Shown one piece after another: positions 1-12,900 of a DNA stretch of 64,000 bases. A program made the position numbers and the translations under genes. How positions within the stretch are numbered: position 1 is the stretch's first letter; every line of letters begins with the position of its first letter. Under the pieces are notes generated by a model, which searched no databases, was not told the origin of the DNA, and saw only the letters and a list, made by a program, of their open reading frames with translations. Origin of the DNA: Magnolia sinica. Taxonomy: Eukaryota; Streptophyta; Magnoliopsida; Magnoliales; Magnoliaceae. The stretch lies in contig NC_080581.1 of NCBI RefSeq assembly GCF_029962835.1, forward strand, positions 25,744,001 through 25,808,000, read 5' to 3'.

Positions 1-425
1 ATTGAATCAATCTCCAATCAATCGAATCGACAAAATCAAGATTAAAGTAGTTTGGTCATTGGACCATTGTCAATATTTTCGATCGAACTCTTCAATCGAT
101 CAAGTCTGATTGATGCTCCATTGATTAAATTAAACATAAATTGATCAAATTGAAAAAATCAAATTTTGATAGTTTAAGTTTCTAGACACATTTCGACATA
201 TTTCGATCGATCGAAGCTCCCTTCGATTGAATCGACAAAGGTCGATCATGCTCTATTACATGATCCATTTTTGCAAAGTTTAGGAATTTTTCTTGTTTTT
301 AAGTTTTACAAGATCTAACATATTCATAGGTTAGATTTGAACCATCCAATGATTTTCTCACCATCAAGTTATAGAAAAATCATAGGATTGTTCAGATCTA
401 GACCATCCTAAGATCTACAATCATC

Positions 426-482
<57 letters not shown>

Positions 483-1653
483 TTATTGTTATCCTTTGAT
501 CCCTGTGGATAATCCAACAATTAGATTGATTAAAATTTTGGGTAACATCCCAGATATAACCCAGAATCAATATCAATGTTGTATATTGATCTAATACATC
601 AGAAAATCTATCGAATCAACAAATATGCAAAACCATGACTAAGATTTACTCCAATTAGTGTGGCCCACTCAGTGTTCAGATCATTTTAGAATTTGGGGCA
701 CTGGTATATTTTGGCCTTAGGAAACGTATGATCTAAAGGAATCTGAGCTAACACCGCTAGACATACCATGTTAATCTCTACGATAAGAGATCTCGCTTAA
801 AACCTTCATCTATTATAAACAATTCTCACATATCAAAGCAACAAATGCAAGGCCGATCTGCCCCATTCATGGCATAGATTTGAGGGTTATTAATCAAAGG
901 CGTAAGAAAAATTATAAAAAGAAAGGTTAGGAACCTACCGGCGAGGGCTTTTCTCTACAGGCCTCCCCTCTCTCACACTTTCTCTTTTCTCTTTTCCGTA
1001 GGGTTTTCGTAGGAGAGTTCTCTCTATGATCCCTTCTTATAGAGAGAGAAGAGCCCTGGATCTAGAAACTTCTTATCCAAATGAGCTCATTTTCCTAATT
1101 TGAAAGTTTTATCAATTTGGATAAAAGGTTATTTAACCTAAAGTCGCAACGACACAAGTTGATCCTCCAACCTCTCCTTTATCCAAGAGTCTCTACTAAC
1201 GTGCTAAGTAATTTATTTTATTAGTAATTACAAATTTTAAATTTAATTAATTAAGAATTTTATATGAGTAAAAATTCAAGGGCATTATAGGCTAATCCTG
1301 GGGTAGGGAAAATCAATATTTTGAATAGGCATGAGCCAACAACAAGCTTGTTCATTGTCGTCCATTGTTAGTTATTTGGACCACTAGTTGGATTGAAACT
1401 CAATGTCGTAATGGGTAACTTGTATGCTAACATTGATGGTAGGTGGTTGATCAATAAAAATTACTTATAATGTTTCAGGCTTTTTCCGAGCCTATGCTTT
1501 GAATTGGGGTGTTTCTAATTGTCCAAAGTAGATTGAATAGTGCCTTTGGTGATATGGGATTCACTGTGATGTATATGTGTTATATCTATATTGTCCATCC
1601 ATTTTGTTAGCTTATTTGAGGGCATAAGCCCAAAAATTGAAGAAAATCCAAAG
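1..1653. other. AT-rich intergenic DNA, no gene seen
   Basis: I see no coding region here. The stretch is AT-rich, with an (AT)n run at about 428-481 and a CT/GA-rich patch at about 955-1060. Short ORFs on both strands lack recognisable motifs. It may be decayed repeat DNA or host intergenic sequence. Confidence 0.6.
428..481. repeat. (AT)n microsatellite
   Basis: Uninterrupted run of AT dinucleotides of about 54 bp, read directly from the sequence. Confidence 0.95.
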
Positions 1654-1883
1654 CTCAAGTGGACCACACCACTGGAAACATTGGTGATTGAACATTCATG
1701 ATAAAACCTTCTTAGGGGCCACAAAAGTTTTAGATCAAGCTCATATTTGTGTTTTCCCTCTATCTAGATTTGTGAGACCTTATCAATATGTTAGATGACA
1801 AGTAAGCATCATGGTGGGCCCTGGGAAGGTTTCAATTGTGTGTCAATTATACCCACCATTTCGTGTGGTGTGGTCCACTTGAG
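1654..1883. repeat. Foldback (MITE-like) element with 19 bp inverted repeats
   Basis: The 19-mer ctcaagtggaccacaccac at 1654-1672 is repeated as its exact reverse complement at 1865-1883. The outer flanks also pair imperfectly (about 1620-1653 against 1884-1910), so the element may reach about 1620-1910. The interior resembles modules inside the long L-family LTRs (for example 11753-11900). No coding capacity. A non-autonomous DNA transposon is one reading; a decayed part of a larger repeat is another. I could not identify a target-site duplication. Confidence 0.6.
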
Positions 1884-2690
1884 GTTTCAAGTCGCTTCAT
1901 ACTTTTAGGTTGTAACGTCTTAGAAAAATCCGTACAAAGACCCGAGTACCACCTCAGGCAGAAATTACTAAGGACCAAATCCTTTAGAAATTAGACAAAA
2001 ATTAATTAAGTACTAAACTAAATTAATCGGTAGATAAGCTTGAACAACTTTCCATATGAACTACAAGACCCAAAACTAGTAGAATCGATAATGCTACATT
2101 ACTTAAAAACTAAATATTAATCTCAAAACCCAATTGCTCTCGGGAGCACATTGAAACTCTGTATTGGACTTGGATCGCTCATCGAAAGTCTGATTACCGC
2201 AAAGTTATACAGTTATGACCGCCTTACTGGGCTTGACAACCATGTCAGAAATCAAGTCCAAATAGTGTCTAGAAATGCACAACTAGAGCCCTGAGTGAAG
2301 TGTGTGAAAAATGGGAATATCTTTAGAAAATGAACTCAGATTTAAGTGAATTGGGTTGTTCGCTTGCAGGCTAAATTTAATGTTTCAGACTGTCAGATTC
2401 TGACCCAAATATACCCTTGGATCAGGGAAATTTTCCTACACAGGTCAGTGTACTTATGGCCCTGATTGAGTGACGACGACCATTGAACTGAAACTGGTCC
2501 TCCACGGTCGATCCACAAATTCGATCGAACCAAAATCTTAACCTAATGTAGATCCATCGCCAAGGAACTTTTTTCAGACTGTATGTAAGTAATGGGCCTC
2601 CAGATGAGCTCCGTCGGCCTGAAACAGTCGACTTTTGGCTATAACCTAAGTATACCATGACCCTGGGGCCATTGACATCACTTCTGGGCC

Positions 2691-2698
2691 TATATAAT
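2691..2698 (+). promoter_or_regulatory. Putative LTR TATA box of G1
   Basis: The sequence tatataat sits inside the G1 LTR, 22-30 bp before a CT-rich stretch that would suit a transcript start. The call rests on motif and position only. Confidence 0.45.
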
Positions 2699-4078
2699 GC
2701 CCTAAACCCACCTCTCTCTCATTTCATACGAATTTACAAAACCTTAAGAGAGAGAAGAGAGAAAAGAAAAGGAGAAAGTGAGGAAAGGAGAGACAGTGTG
2801 AGAGATAGTTGCTGGGATTCGTTCCCATCACTCCACGGGCCGAATCATCTCTCCCGTGTCGCAACGTCGGTGAATCCAAATCCATTTTTGGGTAAGAAAT
2901 CCTAACCCTAATCTGTTTTAGGTATCTAAGTAGATGAATCGATGAAATAGCTAACCTATTTCGTAATTCAGGTAGCCGTTGTGCCGTAGACAAAGACGTA
3001 GTGTTCAAACTAAGTTCGATTCTAGTTTACCGACGAAAGGTGTAGACTATAAACATTTAGGTTATGGTTTCCAAGCCTTTCAAAGTCAGTTAATGATTTA
3101 TGATTGACTTAATTGCTATCACATGCACTTAGATTCGATGTTTCCCGCATATTACACATATATATGAACTATGTTGAATATAATGCATTCTATGTCTTTG
3201 TAGAAATGTTTGAATGAAATTATTATCATGATTTATACTTGCCATGACTATAAATCTAAAATGCGTAATTGTTATAGGTACGACAATTCCTAGGCGAAAG
3301 GATTTGCCCTATTATATGTTATAACTAGTTTATATCATGTATGTCGAAATGTGTAGCCTAAGTGTTTGATAAAATGTTCAAATGAGTAAGTGTTTGATAA
3401 ATTGTACTTTATAAGGGTGTTGAGATGAGATTCCCAACTACCTTAACTACCAGTATAACTTCATGTAACTTAAATCCAACTATGGGATTTATGTATGAAA
3501 TGCATGTGTGATAATATGTTTATTCTGTGTTTCATAAAATGCTCAAATGCTTGACATGTTTGAATTGGTTGCTCAATATTGCTATGCCTATCACATATGA
3601 TTTACTATTGTAATTGAGTGTGATTGGGACTATGGGGTAGTCCAAGCAATCGATAATGGTTCCCGATTGGGTGGCCGAACTAGATTCGCTACATTGGATA
3701 CGTTCGAGGAATCTGAGTCGTACGATGATTGTTGACAGTGGTTAGGCCACGTGGAGTGCTTACGTGCTCCATGTCATTAATTTACCATGCGTTTGTACCA
3801 ATCGAGCTTGTCAAGTAACCCGATTAACCCAATGTATGTTTACCATGTATGGACGTAACTGCTTGAATCTAAGGTACCACTTAGCAATCAAAGCTCGTGT
3901 AACCTTGGTAGCACGATCTGCCAAGACTCATGAGCCAATCATGGTGGTATGGGACACTATGGTCGAGCTGTTAGCCTATGCTGGGGTGAAGAGCCTCCCC
4001 GTAGTGACTAGTGAGCACCTAAACTCTTGAGTCGAATACGGTGGTATGAGACATTGTATTCGAGTTGTCGGCCTACGA

Positions 4079-4219
4079 GAAGGTGAAGAGCCTCTCGTAG
4101 TGACCTCAAGTATATACCAGGACCATGTTAAGGTGACGAGCCTTTCTGTAGCGACTTCGAGTATAAACCAGGCCTACGCTGAGGTGACAAGCCTCTCCGT
4201 AGCGACCTGGAACTGCCTA
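4079..4219 (+). repeat. Tandem repeat of about 53 bp in the G1 LTR
   Basis: Three imperfect units begin near 4079, 4132 and 4184. Each contains 'aaggtgacgagcctytctgtagcgac' like text followed by a variable tail. A weaker, earlier unit may lie near 3988. It falls in the 3' half of the LTR. Confidence 0.7.
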
Positions 4220-5075
4220 TCGCATGTGATTAACTGGGATTGATGACCCTTGATGGATCATTGTTTGGGTAAATGATACAAAGGGAGGTACCTTAGTTTC
4301 CCGAACCTGTTGTATGAAAAAGTCTAATTAAGAACTTGGCTAATCACACCCATGCACCGTATTGCATATGCTTTGATGAGGAAGTGCACGTTTACCGGGA
4401 GTGTTGCATGCACGATCGTGAGATGATGTCGCTGAGGGAGTGCAGGCCAAGGCATACATCATTGTTGCATATCATCCTTGCATTAACAAGAGTACTAGGA
4501 CATGATTGCTGTACTACTTTATCATTACTGCTTGACTGAACTGATAACATGTTAACCTTTATCTTATAGCTCCACTGAGTTAATCACTCACTCCCACTCT
4601 GAGACAGTGTTTTAAAACACTAACCAAACTCTATTGTAGTTGCAGGCGATGGCGAGGCTTACGAGATGGAGCCCGCCTTTTATGACAACGAGGAGTTCTC
4701 CTATCTGCAACTCTTTGGCGGGTTTATGTAGACCTGGAGTTGTGTCACCGGGGCTACAAGGACATGGACTAGATGACATTACACTTTATCATTTTGTAAA
4801 TTTTGAAATTATATATGTAATTGTTTAACCTGGTAACACATTCGTACTCTTGAGACTTACAACCACTTATATGCTTTATATATTTATCACAGTCTTCCGC
4901 TTACGTAATTTAACCATCTCTGGTGTATGATATGCTAATTTGGTATAATCTCATTCATGTTTAATGTACTAATATGGACAACATTTAATCATCATTATTT
5001 ATGTTGTATAAGTGATGCGTTGAAACTCGGGAGTTGAGCTTCTACTTGACCCTTGGATTTCGAGGCGTTACAAGT

Positions 5076-5087
5076 TGGTATCAGAGC
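5076..5087 (+). promoter_or_regulatory. Primer-binding site (tRNA-iMet) of G1
   Basis: tggtatcagagc matches the standard plant initiator-methionine tRNA primer site and lies three bases past the LTR end, so it fixes the 3' boundary of the LTR and the + orientation of the element. Confidence 0.93.
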
Positions 5088-5966
5088 ATGATTTGGATTA
5101 AAATATACCTGTGTTATGGTAACATGATGCACACTGATGTACTCTGACCTAGGAGGGAGCGTTAAAATGTAGACATGATCATAGAATCCCGAGTTTCGCC
5201 CGTCGGTGATCATATGACCGTTGGAGTGAAACTTACCATTGAATTTCACCCTGTATGCATATAAGATCATGTAAAAATGATCCCAACCCTTTCGTAGACC
5301 GTCAATCGATAGGTTTGGGTGATAATTCAGTGAATCCCATGCTCAAAACACGTCAAAAAGCGTGAATACGTGCGAGTTGAAGTCCGAAAGCACCTTAAAT
5401 GGTTTTGAGGGCAATACCATAATTTATCGAGGGACCCAAGGTGGGTCCCACGTGTTTTCAGCACCCCGGGAAAGGGTGGGCACTGCCCCCAGGTGGAGCC
5501 ACCGCAGATGGACCAGAGTCCGGTCGGCAGTGCACCGCCCGACTAGGTGGGCCTGTTCACACGTGTGGGGCCTCTATTTGACCCCCCTCACTCCCCTTTT
5601 TGCCATTTCACTCACCCCCTAGCCCTCTAAACACTCAAAATCTCTCTTTTCCTCTCAAACTCTTTCTTCCATACACTTCCAATCTCCAAATCTTCCATTT
5701 GGTTCATCATTACCTCCCATTTCCTCAATTTCATCCCTCCACCTTCAATATTTTCACTCATTTGAGCACAAAAGCCTCTTTTGTGTCTCGTAATCTCCCA
5801 CATCCTCTACCCATTACATCTACCTACATCCATTGCCTTGAAAACCATCTTTTTCATCTTTCTAGCTCCCCTATTTCCATCCATTTGAGCACAAAAGCCC
5901 TCTTTTGTGGCTCACAACCTTTCAAACCCATTAACCTATCTCATCCTTCAAGCATTCTCACTTCCA
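5088..5966 (+). other. Leader of G1 between primer site and first ORF
   Basis: No recognisable gene. The 5430-5590 part is GC-rich with 'gtgggtcccac' like blocks. From 5590 to 5960 the DNA is C/T-rich with two near-identical 'catttgagcacaaaagcc' segments (about 5759 and 5882), indicating a local duplication of about 123 bp. Confidence 0.5.
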
Positions 5967-7235
5967 ATGGCTTTCTTTGAAATTGTTGCCTCCATCTTCT
6001 CGATCTCTATGCTTCTTTCCCTTATGGGAAAGAAGAGAGCAACCCCGGATGAGGTCGGGCTGAGCCGACCACAACGTACTATGAGGAGGGCGGACGCCAA
6101 AGCCAGTACGAGTGCCGAGCATGAACGGAGGTCCAAGCGGGACCTCGATCCTCACATTCCGTTAGAGAGATCGCTATTACCAAACATCAACCTAAGTAAG
6201 TTCTGCAACCGCAAGGTCATATTTGAAGTACATGTCGATGAGAAGATGTTTGGGATGTATTCAGCCATCGACTTTCTCCTGGATAATGGGTGGGGTCCCA
6301 TATTTGAAGGGAACACTCATGCAAGTGAAGGCACTATGCGCACCTTCTACGCCCTCATTCGGAATCCACTATTAAAGCCTCTCTAGTTTACTATCCCTCT
6401 GGGAAGGCAGGAGATCATAGTTGGTGTGGACGAGATTGCCCGCATTGTGGGAGTTGAAAAGGGTGTAGTGTATGCCAGTGAGAAGAACCTCACTAGTAAG
6501 TGAGAGAAGAGACTCCGCACACATTTTTTATGCGGCCGACTCGAGCATTCGAGGTAGGGAAATAGTCTCGTTTCATCCAAGATAATGATCGATTTCCACC
6601 TGCTCCACCACATATATACGTATAACGTATATTCTAGGTGGAGTAATCGCACCGAATGCACATGTTTCATGGTGGATTTCTTATATAGAGTCGGGTAAGG
6701 AGAGAAAGTATGCCTGCCTACTCTTGTCCTATCCCGGATAATCCGCACTGTACAGTCTACTAGGGAGAGCTCCTCTCTGCCTTTTAGTCGACTTATTTGC
6801 AAGATAGCTCGCTAATACTGTTTCTGACTCCATATGGAGGATGTCGGCCCGATTCACATTATCAGTGAAAACACGCTTCACAACATGGGCATTGGCCAAA
6901 GGCAAAGCCAAGCCCGCCTTGAGGAGCACAGTGATGATATAGAAGAAGAAAGTGACAATGTCGAAGGAAGCGAAGGTGAGGAAGAAAGTGGCGACGAAGA
7001 AGAAGGAAGTGGTAGGGATGGCAGTGAAGATGAGGGCAGTGGCTCAGGGGGAAATTGGGAAGAAGAAGAGGAGGCCCAAGAGTCCGATGAGGGACCTCCT
7101 CCTACTACACCTGAGCACCGCCACAATTAGGCTACTATAGAGACTCGCTTGGCTCAAATTGAGGAGGGCCAAGTTGCCCTACAACAGGAGGTCAGTGAGA
7201 CCCGGCCAAGCTTGAAGAGAATAGGGCCTTCATGA
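5967..7235 (+). pseudogene. Extra ORF of G1 with plant-transposon-type domain, acidic and coiled-coil tail
   Basis: One reading frame runs about 422 codons but is broken by stops at 6384, 6501, 6555, 6696, 6813, 6825 and 7128. The N-terminus is hydrophobic, then basic (GKKRATPDEVG). The middle reads like the 'putative plant transposon protein' domain I recall as Pfam PF20167 (Transposase_32): a GW..I/FEG segment, FYALIRNP, an FTIPLGRQEIIVGVDEIARIVGV-type strand-helix block (starting at 6387) and a later cysteine-containing segment. After 6900 comes a Glu/Ser/Asp/Gly-rich stretch, then a heptad-like tail (LAQIEEGQVALQQEV). It lies between primer site and gag, an unusual place in this element class. 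The first methionine at 5907 and one at 6024 are alternative starts. Function unknown. Confidence 0.6.
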
Positions 7236-7634
7236 AACAAAAATTCAAGAAGGTGTCTCGCACCTTGAAGGTTATCCTGTGTTGCATCTAGGACAAGGGT
7301 GCCCCTCCTCCATCTTCAGATTCAGACGACTAGTCATCTGTGTAGTCGTCTTTTAGTTTTTTTTTTTAATGTTTTCTTACTTTCTCTGTTTCAGCCTTAG
7401 TGGGCTTAGTAGCATGGTGGAATTGTTAGTATGTTTAGTATTTAAAGCTTGTTTAAATTAGCTCACATGCATCTTCTATCATAATCCATGTAAGACTATA
7501 TCTTATGTATTATGACAATTTTGGTAAATGAAATGCATGAAGTTCCTTTTGGTTTGGAATGTGAATGATGTTTGGATGAGTGTATCATCTTATGTTAATC
7601 TTACCTATGGTACACCCTATGTTGAATGTAGGGA
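7236..7634 (+). other. Spacer between extra ORF and gag of G1
   Basis: AT-rich and non-coding, with a short poly-T run near 7357. It ends 'gaatgtagggaatgcc' just before the gag start. It could be an untranslated spacer or an intron; neither can be shown from the sequence alone. Confidence 0.5.
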
Positions 7635-8696
7635 ATGCCACCTAAGAACAATTGGAGCATGACACGTCTTTCACTTGGCGAACCGTTTAACGAGGCACCT
7701 CCCCTAAGCGATAGCCACATGGACCCCGGTTTGGGCCCGAGTCACGAGACTATGCCAGATTCACAGCCAGCCACTAGCCCCACTAATGGACTGACACATT
7801 CTGCACCACCGGTTCCAGGGCAGAACCGTGCATCTACCTCGACACCTCCCGTATCACAGTCGGCTCCTCCTCCTGATAGGTTGGAGAAGATGATGCTCTT
7901 GATGCAGCAGCAATAACAGTTTTTGGCCACCATTGTGGGGGCCATTGCCCAAAACATGCATGTAGTCCCGCTTGCACCACCTGTGCAGCCTACTGGAAAT
8001 GTGATAGCCAATGGCTTATTTGAGTGATTCTAGTGCTTCCAACCTCCTACTTTTGTGGGTACTCACAGACCTAAGGAGGCCGAGTATTGGCTTGACCGCA
8101 TCTCTAAGATGCTGAAGCTGCTGCACTGCACTGAGGCAGAATAGGTAGAGTTGGTCACCTACATGTTTGAGAAGGAGATCAGCCTCTGGTGGGACAGCGT
8201 CCTTCGGACCATTGTCGTCGGCTACGTATGGACGTGGGAGGCCTTTGAGACACGCTTCCATGGGAAGTATTTCTCCCTCATATACCGCCATGAGAAGGAG
8301 GGAGAGTTCCTTGGCCTCCGATAGGGAGGAATGACTATTGCTGAGTACGAGAACAAATTCACCGAGCTGGCTAGGTATGCTCCGTTGATATTGGCTGATG
8401 AACTGATGCGTATACGGTGACTTTCTGAGGGTTTGTGACCTGACATACGCTCGAAGATGTGTTGCACTAGCATACCCAGCTATTTTGAGCTAGTGAACAT
8501 GTGTCTGCGGGCTGAGTAGGATGGGGACAGACTATCTAGTACGCGGGTACCCATGGGTCCGAGGCCTCGACCAGATTTGCCGAGCCGACCGTTTCTCGGC
8601 AAGAGGTCATGTGCAGATTTGCCTCCTCGGCTTACGACTCCACCGATACAACCGAGGTGACCTGACATGTGGTGGCGCTTAGTGTAAGAGGTCGGG
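7635..8696 (+). pseudogene. gag: G1 gag, part before the L1 insertion
   Basis: The reading frame starts MPPKNNWSM and has a proline/serine/threonine-rich N-terminus. A retrotransposon gag core follows: FQPPTFVGTHRPKEAEYWLD at about 8039, WWDSV, WTWEAFETRFHGKYF, then MTIAEYENKFTELARYAP. In-frame stops near 7914, 8025, 8142, 8322, 8419 and 8437 make it a pseudogene. The 3' end approaches a CX2-3C zinc knuckle (TGT..TGTAAG near 8669-8686), which is cut by solo LTR L1; its histidine codon lies beyond L1 at 18214. Gag forms the particle and binds element RNA in the family. Confidence 0.8.
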
Positions 8697-9335
8697 TGTC
8701 AGGCCAGTATCCTAGACTGTATCGTTCCGTAGGCTCTCGTGGTCCTCCCGGTCGAATTTCGGTGACCTGCGATGCGTAGATAGCATTTGCATGCATCCTT
8801 GAGTGTCATCTTGTAATTCCGAGTTGGCTTGACCTAAGACCTATGTCATTGCAACCGTATCGTCGCTGCGATTCCAACACCGTGTCTCGTGTGCCGATCT
8901 GACGGTTAGATCAAAAGATGTACCGTTTACAATATTTGAGCCCTTGATGATGTGGGGTCCACTTTGAGGGGGTGCACACATTTCCCTAGGTGGACCCACC
9001 CTAGGAGCACCATTTCCCATGAGAGTTTTAGTCAACTCTCTCTTACAAGTCATTATGAGGTTCTCTTCCCAATACTCTTACAACCCATTATTACCCTCTT
9101 ACAACCCATCCTTTCACTCTCTCTCATCGCTCTACTCTCTCTCTTCTTCTTCATTTTTCTCCCCTAGCAAGGGAGGAGCTAAAAACGTCCATGAGGGATC
9201 TCCATTTCCAACCCTTTGCAAGCTCTCCACCCCCAAATCCAAGCCTCTAAAATCAATCCCAACCATTAAATCTTGTTCCCTTAGAGCTCTAGATCACATT
9301 GGTAGAAGAAATAGTCCAAGCTCTAAGGTGGGTGC

Positions 9336-9361
9336 TTCTCTCTCTCTCTCTCTCTCTCTCT
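9336..9361. repeat. (TC)n microsatellite in L1
   Basis: A run of about 26 bp of TC dinucleotides, read directly. L3 and L4 have shorter CT runs at equivalent sites (about 22320 and 26525). Confidence 0.9.
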
Positions 9362-9930
9362 TTCATTTTTTGTGTGATGTGTGGCCCACTCGGATGGACC
9401 CCACCTTGATGTATGCCTTATCCAAACCGTCCAAATCATATGGACCATACCCCTTTGGTGATAGGAAAAAACAAATATTAAATTGATCCAAGTCAAGTGG
9501 GCCACGTCCACGTGGGACCCACCAGCCGTGGTCCTCACACGTGGGACCCATTTTGATGAAATGTATCGTCCAGCGTCCCTAGACGCTAGACGTGGCCTGA
9601 AGCATGAACAGGTAGTGGGTTGTACTCACTGCAAAAAAAAAAATCATTCCTTTAGCATTTTTGGGTGGGCCACTCATGCAAGCCCCACCTTGACATATAA
9701 GTTTAATCAACACCGTCCAATCCATTCCCAAGCTCGTTTTAGGCGTTGAGCTAAAAAATGAAGTCAATCCGACTATCTAGCGGACCATAACTTAGAAAAC
9801 AGTGGTTTTCACTGTTAAAATGCACTTTGATCGTTCTACACACTAAAATATATTGAATATTGGGCTCGTTTGGTCTGTCTTGAGCCATAAAATCCAATGG
9901 CTGGGATGGATTTACCTGATGCGGGCCCCA

Positions 9931-12900
9931 TATAAGCCCCGTATCCTAGACCATACTGTTCCTTAGACTTCTACGGTCTTCCCGGTTGAATTTCGACAAC
10001 CTTCGACCCTTAACCGATATTTGCCCGTGACCTTGATTCTCATGCCGTCAACCCGAGTCGACTCAACCCAAGACCTTTACCATAGCGACCGCGCTGTCGC
10101 CGCGGTTCCGATGCCGCGACTCACGCACTGATGCGATGCTCTGGCCAGGAGATGTGGGCCAGCGTTCGATGCGACGAAAACACCGCGTGTGCAAATTCTG
10201 AGAGAATCTCTATAAGATGTCACATCAATTAATCTCATCATATCAAGTACATGTCAAGTACACATCACCTTTCACCCTTTCCCAAGCAAGCCCCAAAAGT
10301 CAAAAAGATCTTACAAGCCCATACCTTTCTTACACCAAAAATCCCTAAAGTCAAAAAGTCTCTTACACACCCATCCCTCTCTCTCCCATCCATCACTCCA
10401 TCACACATCACCCATCTCTCTTTACAACTCTCTCTCTCCTTCATTTTCAAAATGACAATCCAAGCAACCCAAGAACTCCTCACGTCCAAGCCCTTCCATG
10501 GAGAGAAAAATGCATATGTGAGGCCCACCTTTCCATCCCTAGATCTCCCATCCTAGCCATCCATTTCTCATCTTCCTCCATCAAAGAGAAGCACAAGGAG
10601 CTAAGGAAGCCAAGGGAGGAAGAAGATCAAGCGGTGGGTGCTTTGATAGGGTAGTTTTAATGTTTTTAAGATGGGCTAAGTGAGGCCAACCGATCAATGG
10701 TTTGGATCTCACTTTGGACCCTAAGATGTGGCCGATGGCCCACTTGGATCATCTGATCATTCCATGACGGGGCCATTCTACATGGACCCATCATGATGTT
10801 TGTTTTCCTTGCATATTTAGGGTCATCTAGACCGTCTAATTTAGTGGAGAAGGGATCTCCACCGTTGGATTTTGATTTAACGGGCCTATGTGTAATGGGA
10901 CCCACTTGATGTATGATTTAGTGCAAGGGAGGGCCCATAGTGCTGGGGTCCCTCCATCACACGTGTCCCACTCTCTATCTCTCTCTCTCCCTTTCTTTTT
11001 TTTTGTATGTGTGATCATAACATGGTTGTATGGCCCACTTGAATGGACCCCACCATGAAGCATGTATTTGATTCAAGCCATTTGTAGGTGGGGGCCCATT
11101 TTTCATATATGTTGTGACCACACCATCCATCATTTGGTGGCCCACTTGAACAAGGCCCACCTTAAAGTGCTAAGCAACACTGTCCAGCGTCCCCGGACGC
11201 TGGACGTGTAAGGGAAACAAAAATATTAGCTTGATTCACAAGCTTTTTGGGTGGACCACTTGTTCAGGCCCCACCTTAATGCATGTGTTCAATCCAAGCC
11301 GTCCAACCTTTTCCTCATACTATTTTAGGCGTTGAACCGGAAAATGGTGTCAACCCGAGGTCCTAACGGGCCATACCGTAGCAAATGGTGGTTTTCACCA
11401 TTGAAACCTTCCCTAACATTTCTATACACCGAAATATGCCCAATATTGGGCTTGTTTTGCTTGTCTGGAGCCATGTAAGGCCATTGGACAGAGTGGATTC
11501 TCTAGATGTGGACCCCACCTATGAAAACCACAAAAATATTGAAAAAAAAAATTTTACACAGCAGCGTTGGCTGCTGTGTCAGAAGGCAGCGAGCGCTGCC
11601 TGCGCACTCCCTGGCGGACGGGCGAACCGACAGCCACCCACGGCTCTAGCCGTGGGCCCCACCTTGATGTTTATTTGTCATCCAACCCGTCCACGAGGTG
11701 GGCCACTTCCTTAAGTGGGCCCCCTCCAAATTTCGTCCACTTCCATAGCACAGGTGAACCACACCGTAGGAAATAGTGGGATTGAACGGTGACCTTTGAA
11801 ACCGTTTTTGGGTCCACAGAAGTTTTGGATCAGGGTGAAATTTGTTTTCGCCCTTCATCTAGGTCTACGTGACCTTATCAACGGGTTGGATGGAGTATAA
11901 ACATTATGGTGGGCCCCACATGGAGCCCACTGTGATGTTCGTGCGGTGTAGCCTACTGTGATATTTATTCGTGTGCGTGCGTGTGTGGGTGTGTACGTGT
12001 GTGTATATATATTTATCTATATATATATAATATTATATTATATATAATATTATATGAAGTATATATAAATTATATATTATATTATATATAATATACTGGT
12101 GGTGGGAAGCCCATCTCAGTTTACTTGTGGCCCATGGTTGAGGCCCACTTTGATATATATATGTAAGGCCCATGGGTCGAGGCCCATTTGATGTATTAGG
12201 GGCCCATGGGTCGAGGCCCATTAAGATGTATTGGGGCCTATGTGTTGAGGCTCATTTGATGTACATATGAGGCCCAATGATGTGGCCCACTTGATGAATA
12301 TAAGGCCCATAAGATTAGGCCCATTTGATGCATTCTAAGGCCCACGGGTTATGGCCCATTGCAATGCACATAAAGCCCATTAGTGCGGCCCAATGATGTG
12401 GCCCACTTGATGAATATAAGGCCCATATGATATGGCTCATTTGATGTATTTAAGGCCCAATGGGATGTACCTAAGATTCATTGCAATGTACGATCCCAAC
12501 ATGGTTTATATAATGATGTTTATGTCGGGCTATGCCTTGGGAGAAATGGTGGTTTGACGTCCACATTGCAAGTATAATGTTGGTTAAATGTCCGCATTAT
12601 GACTTTCCCTAGGGCCCATTGTTAGGCTCGTACGTGTTATGTGTAGGCCGTCTAGGCCCATCTTCGTTATGAACATCATCCATCCCATATAACATGTTTA
12701 GTTCCATGATTCATGATCATATGCATCATACGTATGCTTGATATGAGAAATGACTGATCATCGCATATGCCTTCGGGCAGATTGTTTAGGGGCTCCCGGA
12801 TAGGGGGTGTTGTCCTACATGAGCACACGATACGCGCAGGACTGCTGCATAACTGGATAGTGTGATTCATGCATTCGCATTGTGTGATGTGGTATTGTAC

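Larger units (their letters stand above)
1911..5072 (+). mobile_element. 5' LTR of gypsy element G1
   Basis: The 3,162 bp segment starts TGTAACG and ends CGTTACA, giving the usual TG..CA ends, and is followed three bases later by a plant primer-binding site. It contains a TATA-like box at 2691, a CT/GA-rich leader downstream, and a tandem repeat at about 4079-4219. Its last 250 bp align, in reverse complement, with the LTR end at 62494 onward, which confirms it as a family terminus. A matching 3' LTR is not in the window because G1 is cut off at 20490. Long LTRs of this type are common in plant Tekay/Del chromoviruses. Confidence 0.88.

Noticed and set aside
5600..5980. 126-codon open frame upstream of the G1 extra ORF
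   Set aside because: C/T-rich leader with a 123 bp duplication; the translation is Ser/His/Pro low-complexity and the real ORF lies in another frame.
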